Origin: Blastobasis lacticolella
Taxonomy: Eukaryota > Arthropoda > Insecta > Lepidoptera > Blastobasidae
Direction of reading: 5' to 3'
Length of the DNA: 64,000 bases
NCBI GenBank assembly: GCA_905147135.1
Contig: LR990058.1
Location: 12,065,349-12,129,348 of the forward strand
The stretch's first letter is position 1. Every line of letters begins with the position of its first letter. A program made the translations under genes and the position numbers. Below, in pieces: positions 35,001-48,041 of the stretch. Under the pieces are notes generated by a model. The model saw only the letters and a list, made by a program, of their open reading frames with translations, was not told the origin of the DNA and made no database searches.

Positions 35001-38000
35001 GCGATACTCTTAGTGTTGCTAATGTCTATAGGCAGTGGTGACCACTTTCCATCAGGTGGCCCGCTTGCCTGTTTGACTACCGTATGATATATTAAAAAAA
35101 AAGATAGGTGCTTAGTGTAGATAGTGCGTGTAGGTATTTTCTTGCCACAAGACTACCAACCATTTCACTGTTATGTTCGACCCGCTTTCCTTGTTTACCC
35201 AAAGGGTCCTGGTTTATAGCAATGAATTTTTCGTTGAGAAACAGTTTCTCTCTTCGCTCTTTAGAGATTTTTTCAAGGTCTGTAGACATTATGAGGGGCG
35301 CCGCAAGTATCGCCCATACCATCAACTGCTTAGTTCCATCTTCATCCTCTGCCAAAGGAGAGCCGCCGATGAGCTGGAATACGAGCCACATACTTTGTTA
35401 ATGTTACTATTAACGCCACCAAATTCCTAATCTTCCCATCGGTTTCCTCCTTATCGTCTTCAGATTTTATACCTCATTATTTATACGTTATAATTATTAT
35501 TATCTATTATTAATAATAACTAAAATAATAAAAATTACATTAATTTGATAACATAAACAATTACAAAGTACTAAGGCAAGTAGAAGACAGTAGTAAGGCA
35601 AGATTTTACAGCCCTGCCTCCCTATCCTTCGCCCTGCTTGAGGCGACTTTAGTAGCCCAATGATCTTTCATATTTTATTTTATTTCCTATAAATTAGTCT
35701 GCGAAGAACATAGTACCGATGTTTTGCAAATGTAGGTTTATACATCTAGCGACATATGATCGTGAGGTACCTGTAGGTATTTGTTTGTTCAAAAAGTAAA
35801 ATGACATGACTAACATTTAACATTTTGGCTATGGAGTAGTAGTAGGTATAATATCTACTACCTACCTGATCCGGATCGTTGAATCCTCCGGGACCCGCTA
35901 TATGCATAAATTCATTCTGGTGGACCCCAAACCAATTCACTATATACCAAAGGCTTATTGAATAGAGTTCCATGTCCCAAAAATTCCGCCAAATGTTGCA
36001 GTTTTTCGCTATACTCTCGTAGTCTACCTGCAATCCAATAAAGTAGGCTCCTAGTTGTGTTACGGGTAATAGTCATGGATAACAGAAACTGAAATACATC
36101 CATTTATATTCTATCGTGCCAGATCGATCGGTAGGTATAATTTGTTGTATTTCATTGTACTAATAATTATTGTAAGAAATACGTTTTAATTTATGATTTA
36201 AAATAAAGGGTTTTTTGACGCATACATCGACTAAAATTACTTGTACGGAACTAATATTACTTAATAAAATACAAGCAACGTAAGCAGAGTCCAATAACTG
36301 ATGGTTACGTTTTTGGATATTGTCAGTCGGCAAGTTTACATCGTGTGTGGTGCCGCCACCTCAAAGAATAGCACCACCCCATCTCTTCCCGTGGGTGTCG
36401 TAAGAGGCGACTAAGGGACAAATCCGAAAGGTGGGCAGCAGCATCTTTCTGGGTAGATTTACATCAACTGCACTGCGATCTCCAACCCGCCTGCCAAGCG
36501 TGGAGATTATGGCAATGACCTCCCCTTTCGTGGGAGAGGCCCGAAGTCCTGCAGTGGACTGTTATGGGCTGTGATGATGAAGTTTACGTCATCTTCTTCT
36601 TCGTGTAATCAATTTTTAAACACCCTAGATCTGGCTTGCCCAGATTAATAATTTCCGAAGACTAACTAGCACTAGCCTTAAAATATATTTACCTTAATTC
36701 CTTTACTGTTCTGATAAGTCGGCCAACTACAAGAGTACAGCATTGGACGCCCAGTTTTGTTCAGATACGAACCGAAACGAGGATATTCTGAAATTTAGTA
36801 TAGTTTCTTTAAGTATATGTTATAAATACTTATCTGCGTATGAAATACTTTCAATTTCATAATTTTTTTTTATGTTATACGGCAGACAAACAGGCAATCG
36901 GGCCACCCGATTTAAAGTGGTCACCGCCGCCTATGGACATCAGCAACACCAGGGGCGCTACCAATGCGTTTCCCGCCTCTAAAGATATCTAAATCCTCCC
37001 TCAGCTTGATTGATCCTATGTCATAGTGCAAGGAAACACTGCAGGAACTATTAATGTTTGAAATTCTCGGTAAGTAGTAGGTAAGGTACTTTAGGGGACT
37101 GGGATATGGTAGCCGCCAATATTGGAAAGCACAGATGTGGATGTGGAAAAGGATATACCCACCTGGCCGGGTGTTGTGATGTTCACCAATGCACAGGATA
37201 AACGCAACCAAGGCAATGGTCTGGATCCGATAGTGGGGATTGAAATCCGATACTGCGGATCCGGCATTGTCGCCTATTCAGATCTAGTACCTACCAGATA
37301 TGGTAGGATAACGACGGATCCGGTAATTACAAGAAACTTTGTGTACTAAAAAAGTTTTTAGTATTAACGATAGTAAATAAAATAACTATCGTTCTAAAGG
37401 ATCCTACAGGATCAGGGACTGTCGGCGCAGGAGCCACCCGCGCTCGCGCCCTCCGCAAAGAGATTGGAATGTTAGCGACCTTCATGGTTATAGACTGGCA
37501 ATAAGTTCGCTAAGTTTCCAATCTCTTTGACCCTCCGTGCAACGTCGTGTGGAACCTCACGAGTCGCCATAGGTCGACAACTTAACTGGTATATCGCCTG
37601 CAAATCGGGGGGCAAAGTGGATGACGTCATGTGACGTTTCCGGGCTGAGCGCGGGGCCGCCGGCCGGCCGGACTGGTTATGCACGACTCGGCACACAAGG
37701 TTTGCCAAAGATAAATCCTGAGATGGAGGCTCAAAAATGTTCGCTAAAACAGATAGACCGACGATCTGGTCGCCGATACCTGGATGAAAAATTGCGGCTG
37801 GATGCGGACGGCACAGAACCGGCCTTTATGAAGATCTCTGGGAGAGGCCTTTGCCCAGCAGTGAAATATCTCAATTCAGTAAAAAATTCGGTTAAGTCAC
37901 TTAATGTTACAGATATACATACACAACTGGCACTGCTTATTTCTAGAAAGAAAACTTTACATGTTTTGCACCGAATTAAAAATCGAGGTTTAGTTTTACA

Positions 38001-41000
38001 ATTTGCCATAGGCAATATCGGGATATAATATTTTGGAACAAGTTCGAGCATAATCTCGTGTGCCTTCTTTTTCCGAGGAACGTCATCGAGTGACGTTCCG
38101 CGGAAGAAAATGCACACTGCTCCGCGCTCCGCAACCTCGCGTTCATTCCCGAAAAATCACCCTCCCACCTACTACACTTTCCGCAGGCGATATACCAGTT
38201 AAGTTGTCCACCTGTAGCGCAGCTCTGTTTGCTAAAAATAGTTCTAACAAGCTCCTAATTTGATTTCGTTGCGATTTTTTGCATTCAGAATATTTTATTT
38301 CAGAGCAATTTCATGTTAACAGTGCAATCGAAAAAAGGTAAACAAAAAAAACTAAATTAATAATTATGAAAACCCGAAAGAGGACTTCAATAATTTTTAA
38401 ATCCCTAGTCAGGGATTATATCTGGTAAATGATGCGGGGTGGGGGGGCAGAATGGGTGACGTCATATGACGTTTCGGACTTTCGGGGCTGAGCACGGGAG
38501 CGCGGGGCAGGGAGTTCAAGTGACGTTTCTAAGTGCACTCGCGGACTCCGCACAGCGCGGTTGGTTATTTTGTTACGGCGGCTCGTAGCAACGCACACGA
38601 GGTTAATTTAGCGAAGATAAATCCTGAGATGAACGCTGCAGATAGAGTACTGAAAATGTTTGCTAAAAATATTACTAGACTAATTCCTAGATACCTACAA
38701 GATCCCTTTCATGCTCAAACACACCATGACATCGCAACTGTACTGTCTGCCCACCCAATAGAAGTAGGTTTCCAAAAGGCTTCATTAGGCCTATCAAAAA
38801 GAAAGCTGTTCATTGAGCAACCTAACATTGTTTTTGGAGATGGAAATATCTAAATTCAATAAAATATTCGGTTAAGTCACAACAGGCACTGCTTATTTTT
38901 AAAAATAAATCTTCACTTATTTGCACCTAATTAAACATCGAGTATTAGTTTTACAATATGCCATCAGCAAACAAACAATAGGTTTCTCCTCTCGGGATAT
39001 ACCTACCTAATGTCTTTAAACAAGTTCGGGCATAACCTCGTATGCATTATTTTTCCGAGGAACCTCATCAAGTGACATTTCGCAGAAGAAAATGCTCACT
39101 GCTCCGCACGCCGCACCCACTTTCTCATCATCGAAAAATCACCCTCCCACCTACCTCACCTACCGCAGGCGACATACCAGTTAATGCGCTGACTTTCATT
39201 TGACCAAATTCAGAAGCAACAAGCGTAAGAGCAAATCAAAGTTAAATGTATTGCTCATAGAATAAGGTCCATTTTTGTACCACTTATATTATGTTACGTG
39301 TAGCTCCACTTTTCAGAAGCCGTAATATAAAAATGGACCTTAAATATATATTTTTAATATCTATTTAAATTCTACTTTGATTTGCTTTCACGCTTTTTGA
39401 ACCCTTACTCTAGCCTTGAAGGCGTCCAGATTATATTGATCAGGTCAGGACTCGCAGGCAACGCGGTCCACTCCTTAGCCGTCATAAAAGTCGAGCCATA
39501 GTGGCTCGTGCGGATAGCTGGAAGATCCACGACATAAGGATGAAGCGCTCGCCCGAATCGCATCTTCCGATCGCGGAAAGGTGCTGGCGGAATGAGGTCG
39601 TGCAGCTGTTTCGCACACTCTCCGAAAGTACTTAACGTGTAAAAGACCGACAGACGCGCAACCCTACGCCGATACTCGAAGCCCTGCAGCCTAGCTTTAA
39701 TCAAAGATAGTACATACCGGTATCAAATTTCCTAGGATCCATGTAACAGCCATCAATTTTGATGTAGTCCACGCCCCACTCGGCGAAGGTTTGGGCGTCG
39801 AGTTCACCGAACTCGGCGATACCAGGGTATCCTTTGCAAGTTTTCGTGCCTATGTCTTCGTAAATGCCGAACTTTAGACCTTTTCCGTGAACCTGTAACC
39901 GAAGCAAATTTCATTTTCTAATTAGAATTCGTGCTTTTAGTACGAAAATTTTACACAACTCGAGTTTTATATTTTACGCTTAAGCGACTCCGATGCAATC
40001 AAATCCATATCGCGATCAAAATGGGATGGAATGGAACCTTGTTCAAAAAAAAGGATCTTCCAGCTAAACTTACGAGCCGCTTTGATGAAACCTTTATAAT
40101 GCGTACGAGTAAGAAATGGAACACGTTGCCAGCGGGTGAGTTCCCTGATCTTACCACCAGGTGAAATAGCGGTCAAATGCCTAGCTAGACAAATTATAAA
40201 AAAACACTCGCAGTCCCGTTTAGCTTGCGTATCTTACACCTTCCATACGACTCCGCGATTGATAACCTCCATGACTGATACGTGAATCATATATTTAAAA
40301 AAAAGTGTATTCACGTAATCAGCCAAGGCCTTGATTCCGCTGGGGAAACGTTCAGGGTCGGGCTGCAGACGGTTGTCGGAGCTCCGGTTCCTCGCCATCC
40401 AGCAGTCGTCGATTATCACGTACTGGTAACCAGCCGCCAGGTAGCCATCGGCCACCATCGCGTCGGCCGTCCTCTTGATCAAGTTCTCACTGGCGCCAAA
40501 ATTATTTATAAGTTAGGTGCTTATATCTTTATTACTTACAAGTGGGGACCATGTACTGGTAATCGTAGCGTAGGACGGCCCCCCACAAGATGGATAGACG
40601 ACCTCGTAAAGGTTGTAAGGAACCGATGGATGCAAGTCGCACAGAGTCGTCGATCAGTGTGGAAGTGTGGACGTAAAGACATAATTTATCCAAGGGCCAC
40701 AACAGCCCACTACATTTATAATATTTCGATGTCTTATGACCGATGAAACCGAAATTTCCGTCGGATGGAATCAAATGATTTTGGGTGGAGACTGGAGCCC
40801 TAGACCCTAGGGGCTAGCCCCCCCCCCCCCTGAAATCGCTACTTACTCTACTTTTTTATTAAATTCTTTTTAATGCCTTATATTTCACCTTATACACGTC
40901 TTAGGGAAATGCTTGCAGTCGATATTGCATCCGAAGCCAAGCCCAGTCATCCAGCCCATGGGCGGCGTCCGCGCCAGCCCGTTGTCCAGCGCGCGCGCGG

Positions 41001-41040
41001 CCGCCAGCACCGCCAGCGCCGTCACGCACCGCAGCAACAT
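32075..41040 (-). CDS. GH27 glycosidase gene A2 (alpha-N-acetylgalactosaminidase-like), complete, 9 exons
   Basis: Duplicate of gene A. Exons (minus): 41040-40889, 40489-40315, 39892-39718, 36787-36693, 36027-35866, 35373-35161, 34258-34130, 33239-33161, 32181-32075; 1287 bp, 428 residues, close to the family's usual 400-430. A signal peptide precedes [13 protein letters not shown]. The nucleophile (YIKIDGC), IDDC, Lys and acid/base Asp (WRNFWD) are all present, and the six disulfide-type Cys of the N-terminal half and the SC...NC pair are in place. Exon 9 supplies the last strand of the C-terminal beta domain ([11 protein letters not shown]), matching the GVVM-WYLYP end of vertebrate homologues, then 25 more residues to TGA. 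Relative to A I see four replacements (one in exon 4, three in exon 5) and only silent changes elsewhere. Substrate is inferred as terminal alpha-GalNAc; alpha-Gal cannot be excluded. The loss of the loop Trp, shared with A, makes activity uncertain. Confidence 0.85.
32798..32984 (-). mobile_element. tRNA-derived SINE (family 1), copy 2
   Basis: Duplicate of the SINE at 225-411. Confidence 0.6.
34292..34550 (+). mobile_element. tRNA-derived SINE (family 2), copy 2
   Basis: Duplicate of 1712-1970, in intron 6 of A2. Confidence 0.55.
36347..36581 (+). mobile_element. LINE 3'-end fragment, copy 2
   Basis: Duplicate of 3768-4002, in intron 4 of A2. Confidence 0.5.
37576..38208. mobile_element. 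MITE-like element, copy 2
   Basis: Duplicate of 4989-5621, with the terminal inverted repeats at 37576-37601 and 38183-38208. Confidence 0.6.
38412..39200. mobile_element. Diverged MITE relative, copy 2
   Basis: Duplicate of 5825-6590, in intron 3 of A2. Confidence 0.45.
39405..39704 (-). mobile_element. LINE ORF2 C-terminal fragment, copy 2
   Basis: Duplicate of 6811-7110, in intron 3 of A2. Confidence 0.55.
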
Positions 41041-41412
41041 TTTGGAGGAAGCTAGCACATTTAACTGGTATTGCAAACGTCCATAGGCTGCGATGACTGC
41101 TTACCATCAGGCAGGCCGCAATCTTGTTTTCCACCTTAGTAATAAGTATAAAAAATGCTGCGGAATCTACACCAGTAGATATTGAGCGTTCTTTAAACTG
41201 TGTTATTAGTTAGTTTTATCCATCGAAAAAGTGTTCTGTGGTTTTATCATTACTTGCTGTAGCGTCAAGTTAACACTTTGGCATGCCATTCGATTTTTTT
41301 AAATACCTAAGTTTCTAGGTAGGTTGGTACTAATGACGAGTAAATTTATTAATGCTTGATTCATTATATTCTTTATCATATATTATTAAATAAAACGGTT
41401 TTGAAGACTTAC

Positions 41413-41471
41413 CTATTTGTTTCCAAATGTGTCGTAAATGAAGTACAACGTTTCAGTACTTGATATTTATA
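41413..41471 (-). promoter_or_regulatory. Putative core promoter and noncoding first exon of gene A2
   Basis: Duplicate of the A promoter, identical over the TATA box (41471-41464), initiator-like site and donor (exon end 41413). Confidence 0.5.
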
Positions 41472-42791
41472 CAAAAAGTTAAAAATTCTTTGTCTAATAT
41501 GTAAGTATTTATGATATGTAGGGCAATTAAAATTACATACTTACCAAAGTTATGTCATAATTTGTAGGGCAACAAAATTCCTTGCTCTATCGGTTTGCAT
41601 AACTTTCAACACGTGCAGCCTGTAGGTGAACTATTCGCATAGGCCTGGCAGCGACCTGCGAATTCAGGTTGCTGATTGGTTAGCAACTTATCATCACGAA
41701 AGCGTATAAAAGTCATACAGTTGCGCTCACGCAACCCCAACAGAGCGCTGGGTCTCTCCGGTGCTGCACCACTAAATACGGCTGCCATGCAGCCAAGTAT
41801 CCAGTGTTTATTCATTTTCAGCTTTACCTATTTAATAAATGGGTTAATATAATTGTTAACAATTAATATGGAATGTGATGCGTTCTGAAATAAATTATTA
41901 AGTAGGAAGGGACATACTTAAATATTTCTTGATTTTTAACTTACTGCGCTGGCTCAGCGACCCAAAGAGCATCTTAGCCTCTGACACCAAAAGACGCCAC
42001 TCATGCCGATCCGGAACGGTTTCCTTCCATCACGGCCTTTGAAGCTCTTACAGGTCCTTCTGATTTATAACTAGGGCTCTATAGAGCCCAACCACCTACC
42101 TACAATTTTGAACCGTACTTAATTTATCTACTTATGGGCCATTAGATAATAGGTACCCAGTTACATTATGCCTTTAAACAAGTAACTCTTGTGGGTTAAT
42201 AAATAAATTTAAGAGGACGACCCAGGAAAACATTCACTGATCAGTTAATTCTTCAGATTCAGTAATGTTCTCAAAAAAGATGGGGTCCGAAGTGGTAAGA
42301 ATAAAAGGAGATGTATGAAAAGAGTTGTGGATATATGCGAGGCTAGGAAGTTGTGTCAGGCCAGAGCAAAGTGGCGGTCCATAGTCTCTGCCTACCCCAC
42401 CTGTGGGACACAGGCGTGAGCTTTATGTGTGTATGTAATAAATAAATACGTATTACCTAATAGCTGACTGTGCGGTGTTTCCGGGTGATAGGTAGGCCCA
42501 CTGAAAACCAGCGTTGTGGTACGCGTCAAGCGGCCACAACATTATACTGAGGGGGTCCAGTTGCACTGGAAGCCGCGACACGGAGTTTTAACAATGCCAC
42601 TGGGAATATTTAACTGTAGTAGGTACTCGTATATCGTCTAACATCAAATCGGACATAGTGTTAGATCATGTTATCGATATTTATTTATTTATTAAATCTT
42701 CATGCACAAAATAGTACAAAGGCGGACTTAAAGCTAAAAAAGCGTTATCTACCAGTCAACCAGGAGATAAAGGGTAAAGAAAAAGTAAGGC

Positions 42792-43178
42792 GGTGCAAGA
42801 GAAGCTACTAAACAAGATGGAGGAGGGGAACCGAAAACTCACTGTCGCCCAAAGGGCGATGGATAGGGCTATACTTGGCTCCGGCTAATCGGGAATGAGG
42901 AGATCCGCAAGCGAACTAAGGTCACCGACATATGTCGAAAGATTGCGAAGCGGGCAGGGCACATATCTCGCAGAACAGATGGCCCATGGGGCAGGAAAGT
43001 TCTCGAGTGGCGATCATGTACCGGAAGACGCAGCGTGAGTATCCCTCCCACTAGGTGTGCCGATGATCTGGTAAAGATAGCAGGTGTAGCTGAATGCGGA
43101 AGGCGCATTACCCTTTGTGGAGATCTCTGCTTATGCCCAGCAGTGGGCATCTTACGGCTGATATGATGATGATGGACA
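42792..43178 (+). mobile_element. Degenerate RTE-type LINE C-terminus, copy 2
   Basis: Duplicate of 10225-10612. Confidence 0.6.
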
Positions 43179-43336
43179 TCTAAGTTTAGTTTTGAGACGA
43201 GAAGATGGGAGCGCCTCAAAGCGCCCCTCCTTCCTCTCCACGGCGCGCAATTTGGAAACCCCTGTGCTTCTATTAATTCTTTTAACAATTATCTCAGGGT
43301 ATGAGAAAATGATATATTAATTATGTGAGCAATGGG

Positions 43337-43534
43337 TCACATAATTAATATGATGAATTTGGTAGTAATTTCATCATATACACTAGATTTTCTGTTCTTT
43401 AAAGACATAATAATTTTGTAAACTTCATTATCGTCAACAGGTTTGAGAAATATTGTTTTAGAATTCTGTTTCTCCGCTTGTATGAAGTTATCGTTAAAAA
43501 TGTCACATATTTGTTGAGGTTTACGAAATGTCAT
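43337..43534 (-). mobile_element. LINE reverse-transcriptase fragment, copy 2
   Basis: Duplicate of 10770-10967, close to the 11-kb nested insertion. Confidence 0.55.
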
Positions 43535-43660
43535 ATTATTAAATATTATAGAGTCAATGTCATTATTGTGATTATTATTTGACGTAATTGCCGATATGTA
43601 CTACTCCATATAGCTTTTGGATTTTTTCCGTTTTGAATTATGTACTTTATATTATAACTA

Positions 43661-44123
43661 GTGGACCCGGCGCGACTTCGTTCGCGTAGCGTTCTAACCC
43701 TACACCTGCCCTACACCTACCGTACACCTACCCTACACCTACCCTACACCTAACCTACACCTACCCTACACCTACCTTACACCTACCCTACATCTACCCT
43801 ACACCTACCCTACACCTACCTTACACTTACCCTACACCTACCCTACACCTACCCTACACCTACCCTACACCTACCCTACACCTACCTTACACTTACCCTA
43901 CACCTACCCTACACCTACCCTACACCTACCCTACACCTACCCTACACCTACCCTACACCTACCCTACACCTACCCTACACCTACCCTACACCTACCCTAC
44001 ACCTTAGGTGTGAATCTAAACCATTCCCAGATCCCCTTGAACACACACAAAAAATTTCATCAAAATCGGTCCAGTCGTTTGAGAGAAGTTCAGTGACATA
44101 CACACTCACAGAACAATTATATA
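43661..44123 (+). mobile_element. Interspersed repeat with minisatellite, left part
   Basis: Starts TAGTGGACCCGGCGCGACTT, a sequence I associate with common lepidopteran repeats. It then has the CCTACACCTA array and TTTCATCAAAATCGGTCCAG. It is split by the LTR element; its end resumes at 54636-54655. Absent from copy 1 (insertion point about 11097). Confidence 0.6.
43697..44006 (+). repeat. Minisatellite, unit CCCTACACCTA
   Basis: About 28 tandem 11-base units with a few variants (TTACACCTACC, TACATCTACC). Confidence 0.85.
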
Positions 44124-44611
44124 TGTCGTCGCGTGAAGGAAAGGGGTGTATCAGGATCATTGTCATCAGGGTGGTGATATCAGTATTAGGTCGTATTCGT
44201 CCAGATAAATTAAAGAAAAGGTTCACATTTACTCCACTGTATTTATTCCATTTCATTTTTGCACATCACTTATAATTTCACTAGAATTCAGAGCGGTATT
44301 ACAAATGTAGGCAGTTGAGGTAATTTACTTTCTTATTCCAAAGGTGATTTTAAAATTACTTTATTTTTAAACGTAAATAACACTTTCTATTAACGAACTT
44401 CAAACGTAAACAAACGAAATGTGGAGACAGTTTCAAGACGCGTCACTCCTCGGCGGCGGTCGCGCCAAGAATGGCCGCCACTCGGCCCGAGTCGTGCCGT
44501 CGAGACTCTGTCAGCACGCCCCACCAGAGGGCGCACTCCCACTTCCGTTTTCATCGTCATGAGTCCGTACTATTGACCACATGAGTCCATAGTATTGACC
44601 GTGATCCGTCA
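44124..44611. repeat. Left LTR
   Basis: TG...CA ends, 488 bp, near-identical to 54148-54635. Confidence 0.85.
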
Positions 44612-47552
44612 CGGCCGTCCTGCTGTACACACGTCCTCGTGTGTAATCTGAAACATGAAAACCATAGCACAGTACTATATTCGCTCGGTCACTTCTGACC
44701 ACAACATATCACCCAAATAAGTCGTATGAATCATGTGATTGGATCTATCACGACTGCATTAACCCACCAATTCTTCACATAAAACATACGTCCATTATCA
44801 TTTATCATACTAAACTTCTGTAGATTGAGAGATAACAACATCATCTTGTACATAAATTATTCTTTATAAGTTGCCGACATAAATTCAGCTACGACTTCAG
44901 TTCATTAGAGAGGCGTGACAAGGTATAACACCAGACGGTTCATAAACCGTATCACAATTACCACCAATGAAGAAGGTTTAATCATCGTCACCAGTGTTTT
45001 CCCCTTGATGCTCTTGTTGAGTGGGAAACAAGCCCCAATCACAGAGTTCGCGTATCGTCCCCGACGTCCATTACTGTAGGTACTTAGATTCACTACAAAT
45101 ATGTGACATACCTACATCAAATTTTCAGTACTCAGCAAAAGACCCAATGTTACTTCGAGTGGGATTGAAACACTCCTTCATTAAATGCCATATGATTTTT
45201 GGTCATCCGTCAGCGCCATCCTAATTTAAAAAGAATAAGTAATGTTACCATACAGGAGAAATGACACACAGGCGACGAACCACCACACGACGGACGCCAT
45301 CAGTCGGGCCGCCACGCAATCAGGCCGCCACGCAACCAGGCCGCCACGCAACTGGACCTGCACACAAGCGAAATACCACACAGACTAGGTGCCACACAGG
45401 TTGGGTGTCACTCTGGTCAGTGCCACTCTAATCGTCAAACTATGAGTTTATTCATCATATATCCTGTGTCACGTCTACCAAAGCACGATACAGGTAAGAT
45501 GTCACACACGGGTAAATTTCACAGAGGCAAAATGCCACACATAAAAATGCCACACCGGCGAAATGCCATACAGCTAGAATGCCTCACAGGCTAAATACCA
45601 CACAGACTTAATGTCACACAGACTATGCCACACAGGCGAAATGCCAAACAGGCGGGATGCCACACAGGCGGGAGCCACACAGGCGGGAGCCACACAGGCG
45701 GGAGCCACACAGACGGGAGCCACACAGGTGGGAGCCACACAGGCGGGAGCCACACAGACGGAAGCCACACAGGCGGGACAAATAAATAGAAGCTGTCTAT
45801 CGATTCTCAGCTCGTGGTCAATCCTTCGACCAAATCTGTACTAAGTCAGTGATAGGTAACAGTCTATCTGCTATCATAACCCGGTCAATAACGGTCTACG
45901 AGTTACACAACAAGTAATCGTCACAGATCCGAACAACTGTTTACGGTGTCATCTCTACAAAAACAACAAAATAAAATAAAATAAAAATAAACATTATTTC
46001 TACTGCCCAATATCAAAACTAAATCAGAAGTTTAATAATAAGAAGCTCTCACGTCTATTTGATACACCAGTTATAGGTAACAATAGTCCATTTGTTGCCA
46101 CACCAAAACTAAACAAGCAATAATCATCGTCATCGATTTTAACTGTTCGAACAAGTATACTCTATCTAGACTTTACGTTACGTTTAAGCTCCCATTTTGA
46201 AACCATTTAACAATGTTTGTAATAACGAAGGCATATGGGATGCCTTCAAGCCGCCTTCTAAAAAAATTACAAAATAAAATTTGCTATCTACAGTCACAAC
46301 ATCCGAGACTTTCGGGGCTCTTAGCCCAATGAGTCACACACATGACTCCCGGGTCACTCCAAGTCAGCCAAATAAATCTGGATGTTTGATCTCAACAACA
46401 ATTCAGGTACTTAAAAACTTGTACTGGCAGAAAGAAGGATATGAAATCTCACCATTGCTTACACTGTCTCATCTTACTGGCACAACAACAGAACTCAAAA
46501 TAGTTACTTTATATCAGTAATCAAGGAAATTTCAGTACTCAAAGCTAAAAATAATTTATAAAACCGGCTATTGAACTATCACCAAAATATCTGGACTTTC
46601 TCATCATCGTTATCGTTCAACACTTTCTCACAAAGCTTAAAACAACTACCTGCTATTAGCCACGCTCCCATAGCCTCCATCAGGCCGGTAAGCAACCATA
46701 AAACTCTCCCATAGGCTCCATTAGCCCACCATCACTGATAAAACACGATCACCTTCATCCGATGATGCAACAAATTTTGAGAAAACAAAACGATCACATA
46801 AATGTCATAAAAACCTCGGCTCGATAGTCGTCACGTATTGGGTTAGCGTCTTAGATTGATCCGTCTAACAAAGTCTTTATCCAGGTCAAACTAAGTCACA
46901 TTGACTTAGTACACATGGTTTTCGGTCGAACTAAGTCACAGGTTTATCTTTAGTTACTCAAAACATAATTCGAAATTATCTACCGTCAATCAGTTCACTT
47001 ACTCGTGTTTACTTTTTTTTTTCGTTAAATAACTTGATACTAATATAAAATTACGTTACTAACCAAACTACCTTTTTTTTTTTGGTATTAAAAGAAACGT
47101 ATATCGGTGATCCCATTTTTACCGCGGATATCTTATCTCTCTATTCTACAACATTGGGAAACTACGACCACAATAACAAACATTATACTGAAATATGGAA
47201 AATTTCGTTCGAATTTCTCCTGTTAAATGTAAACAAACACGCTAATAATTTTTCTCTTTTTTTTTCTCTCGATACATGTTTGCACCCTCCCGCTCGCATA
47301 GAAATCGCGAAGATCGCGGGGTCGTTATTGAATTTGCACATTCGAAGCCTATGTGAAGCCTATCCTATCTCTAAGACAACATCCTAAAGTACACCAGCTA
47401 AATGTTCCACAAACTCACTGCTACGGCATCCCTGCCACACTGTTATTATCAAATATTTACTTAATCAGCAATCTGGAACGACTTATGGTGACGGGAAAAG
47501 TCGAAGGCAAGAGACCCAGAGGCCGAAGTCCGAAGAGATGGGTGGACCAAAT
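44612..47552. other. LTR-element interior, left part
   Basis: No long frame. It has the minisatellite at 45250-45780, a local repeat GAACTAAGTCACAGG near 46880-46945, and a LINE fragment at 47395-47552 with GKVEGKRPRGRSPKRWVDQI, into which the intact LINE has inserted. Confidence 0.5.
45250..45780 (+). repeat. Minisatellite graded from degenerate to regular, unit GCCACACAGGCGGGA
   Basis: Degenerate GCCACACAGGCGAAAT-type units at the left become about eight near-identical 16-base units at 45655-45775. Confidence 0.8.
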
Positions 47553-48041
47553 ATCCATTCATTCATTCATTCATTCATTCATATTTATTAGCTTCCATAA
47601 AGATAATACAATAACATTGTTATGTACATACAATACAGACCCGGTTGGGCGCAGCATTTTGGGAGGGTGGAGGCTTCAAACTTACGAAGCTAATTGAATA
47701 ATTTATACCTATTGACTATTTAAGTATTAACATAATAATATCCATTATATCTATTATTTATCAGTAAATTTTACTGTTTCCAATACTCTATAGTAATTAT
47801 CTAATACTTTGTACTTTTATTTTTATTACTTAAACTACTTATACTTAAATAATGCACCCTTACATTGACGCCTATTATTGCACTTTCGTAGTAGCTTCGT
47901 AGCACTTTCAGATTACCATTGTACATTTATTACAGTATGGTTAAAGAGATTTTTTAATATTATTAGAGGTTAATTATGTGTTTAACTAGATAGATATGAG
48001 TTATACGTATTTAGAACTTAACAGTAGGGACGGAATACGAT

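Noticed and set aside
45250..45780. CRISPR-like array.
   Set aside because: Contiguous short tandem repeats with no unique spacers, in a eukaryotic transposon.
45611..45844. Plus frame with repeated GATQA units, possibly a repeat protein.
   Set aside because: It is a by-product of the 16-base minisatellite, which is open in several frames and lacks a start context or conserved flanks.
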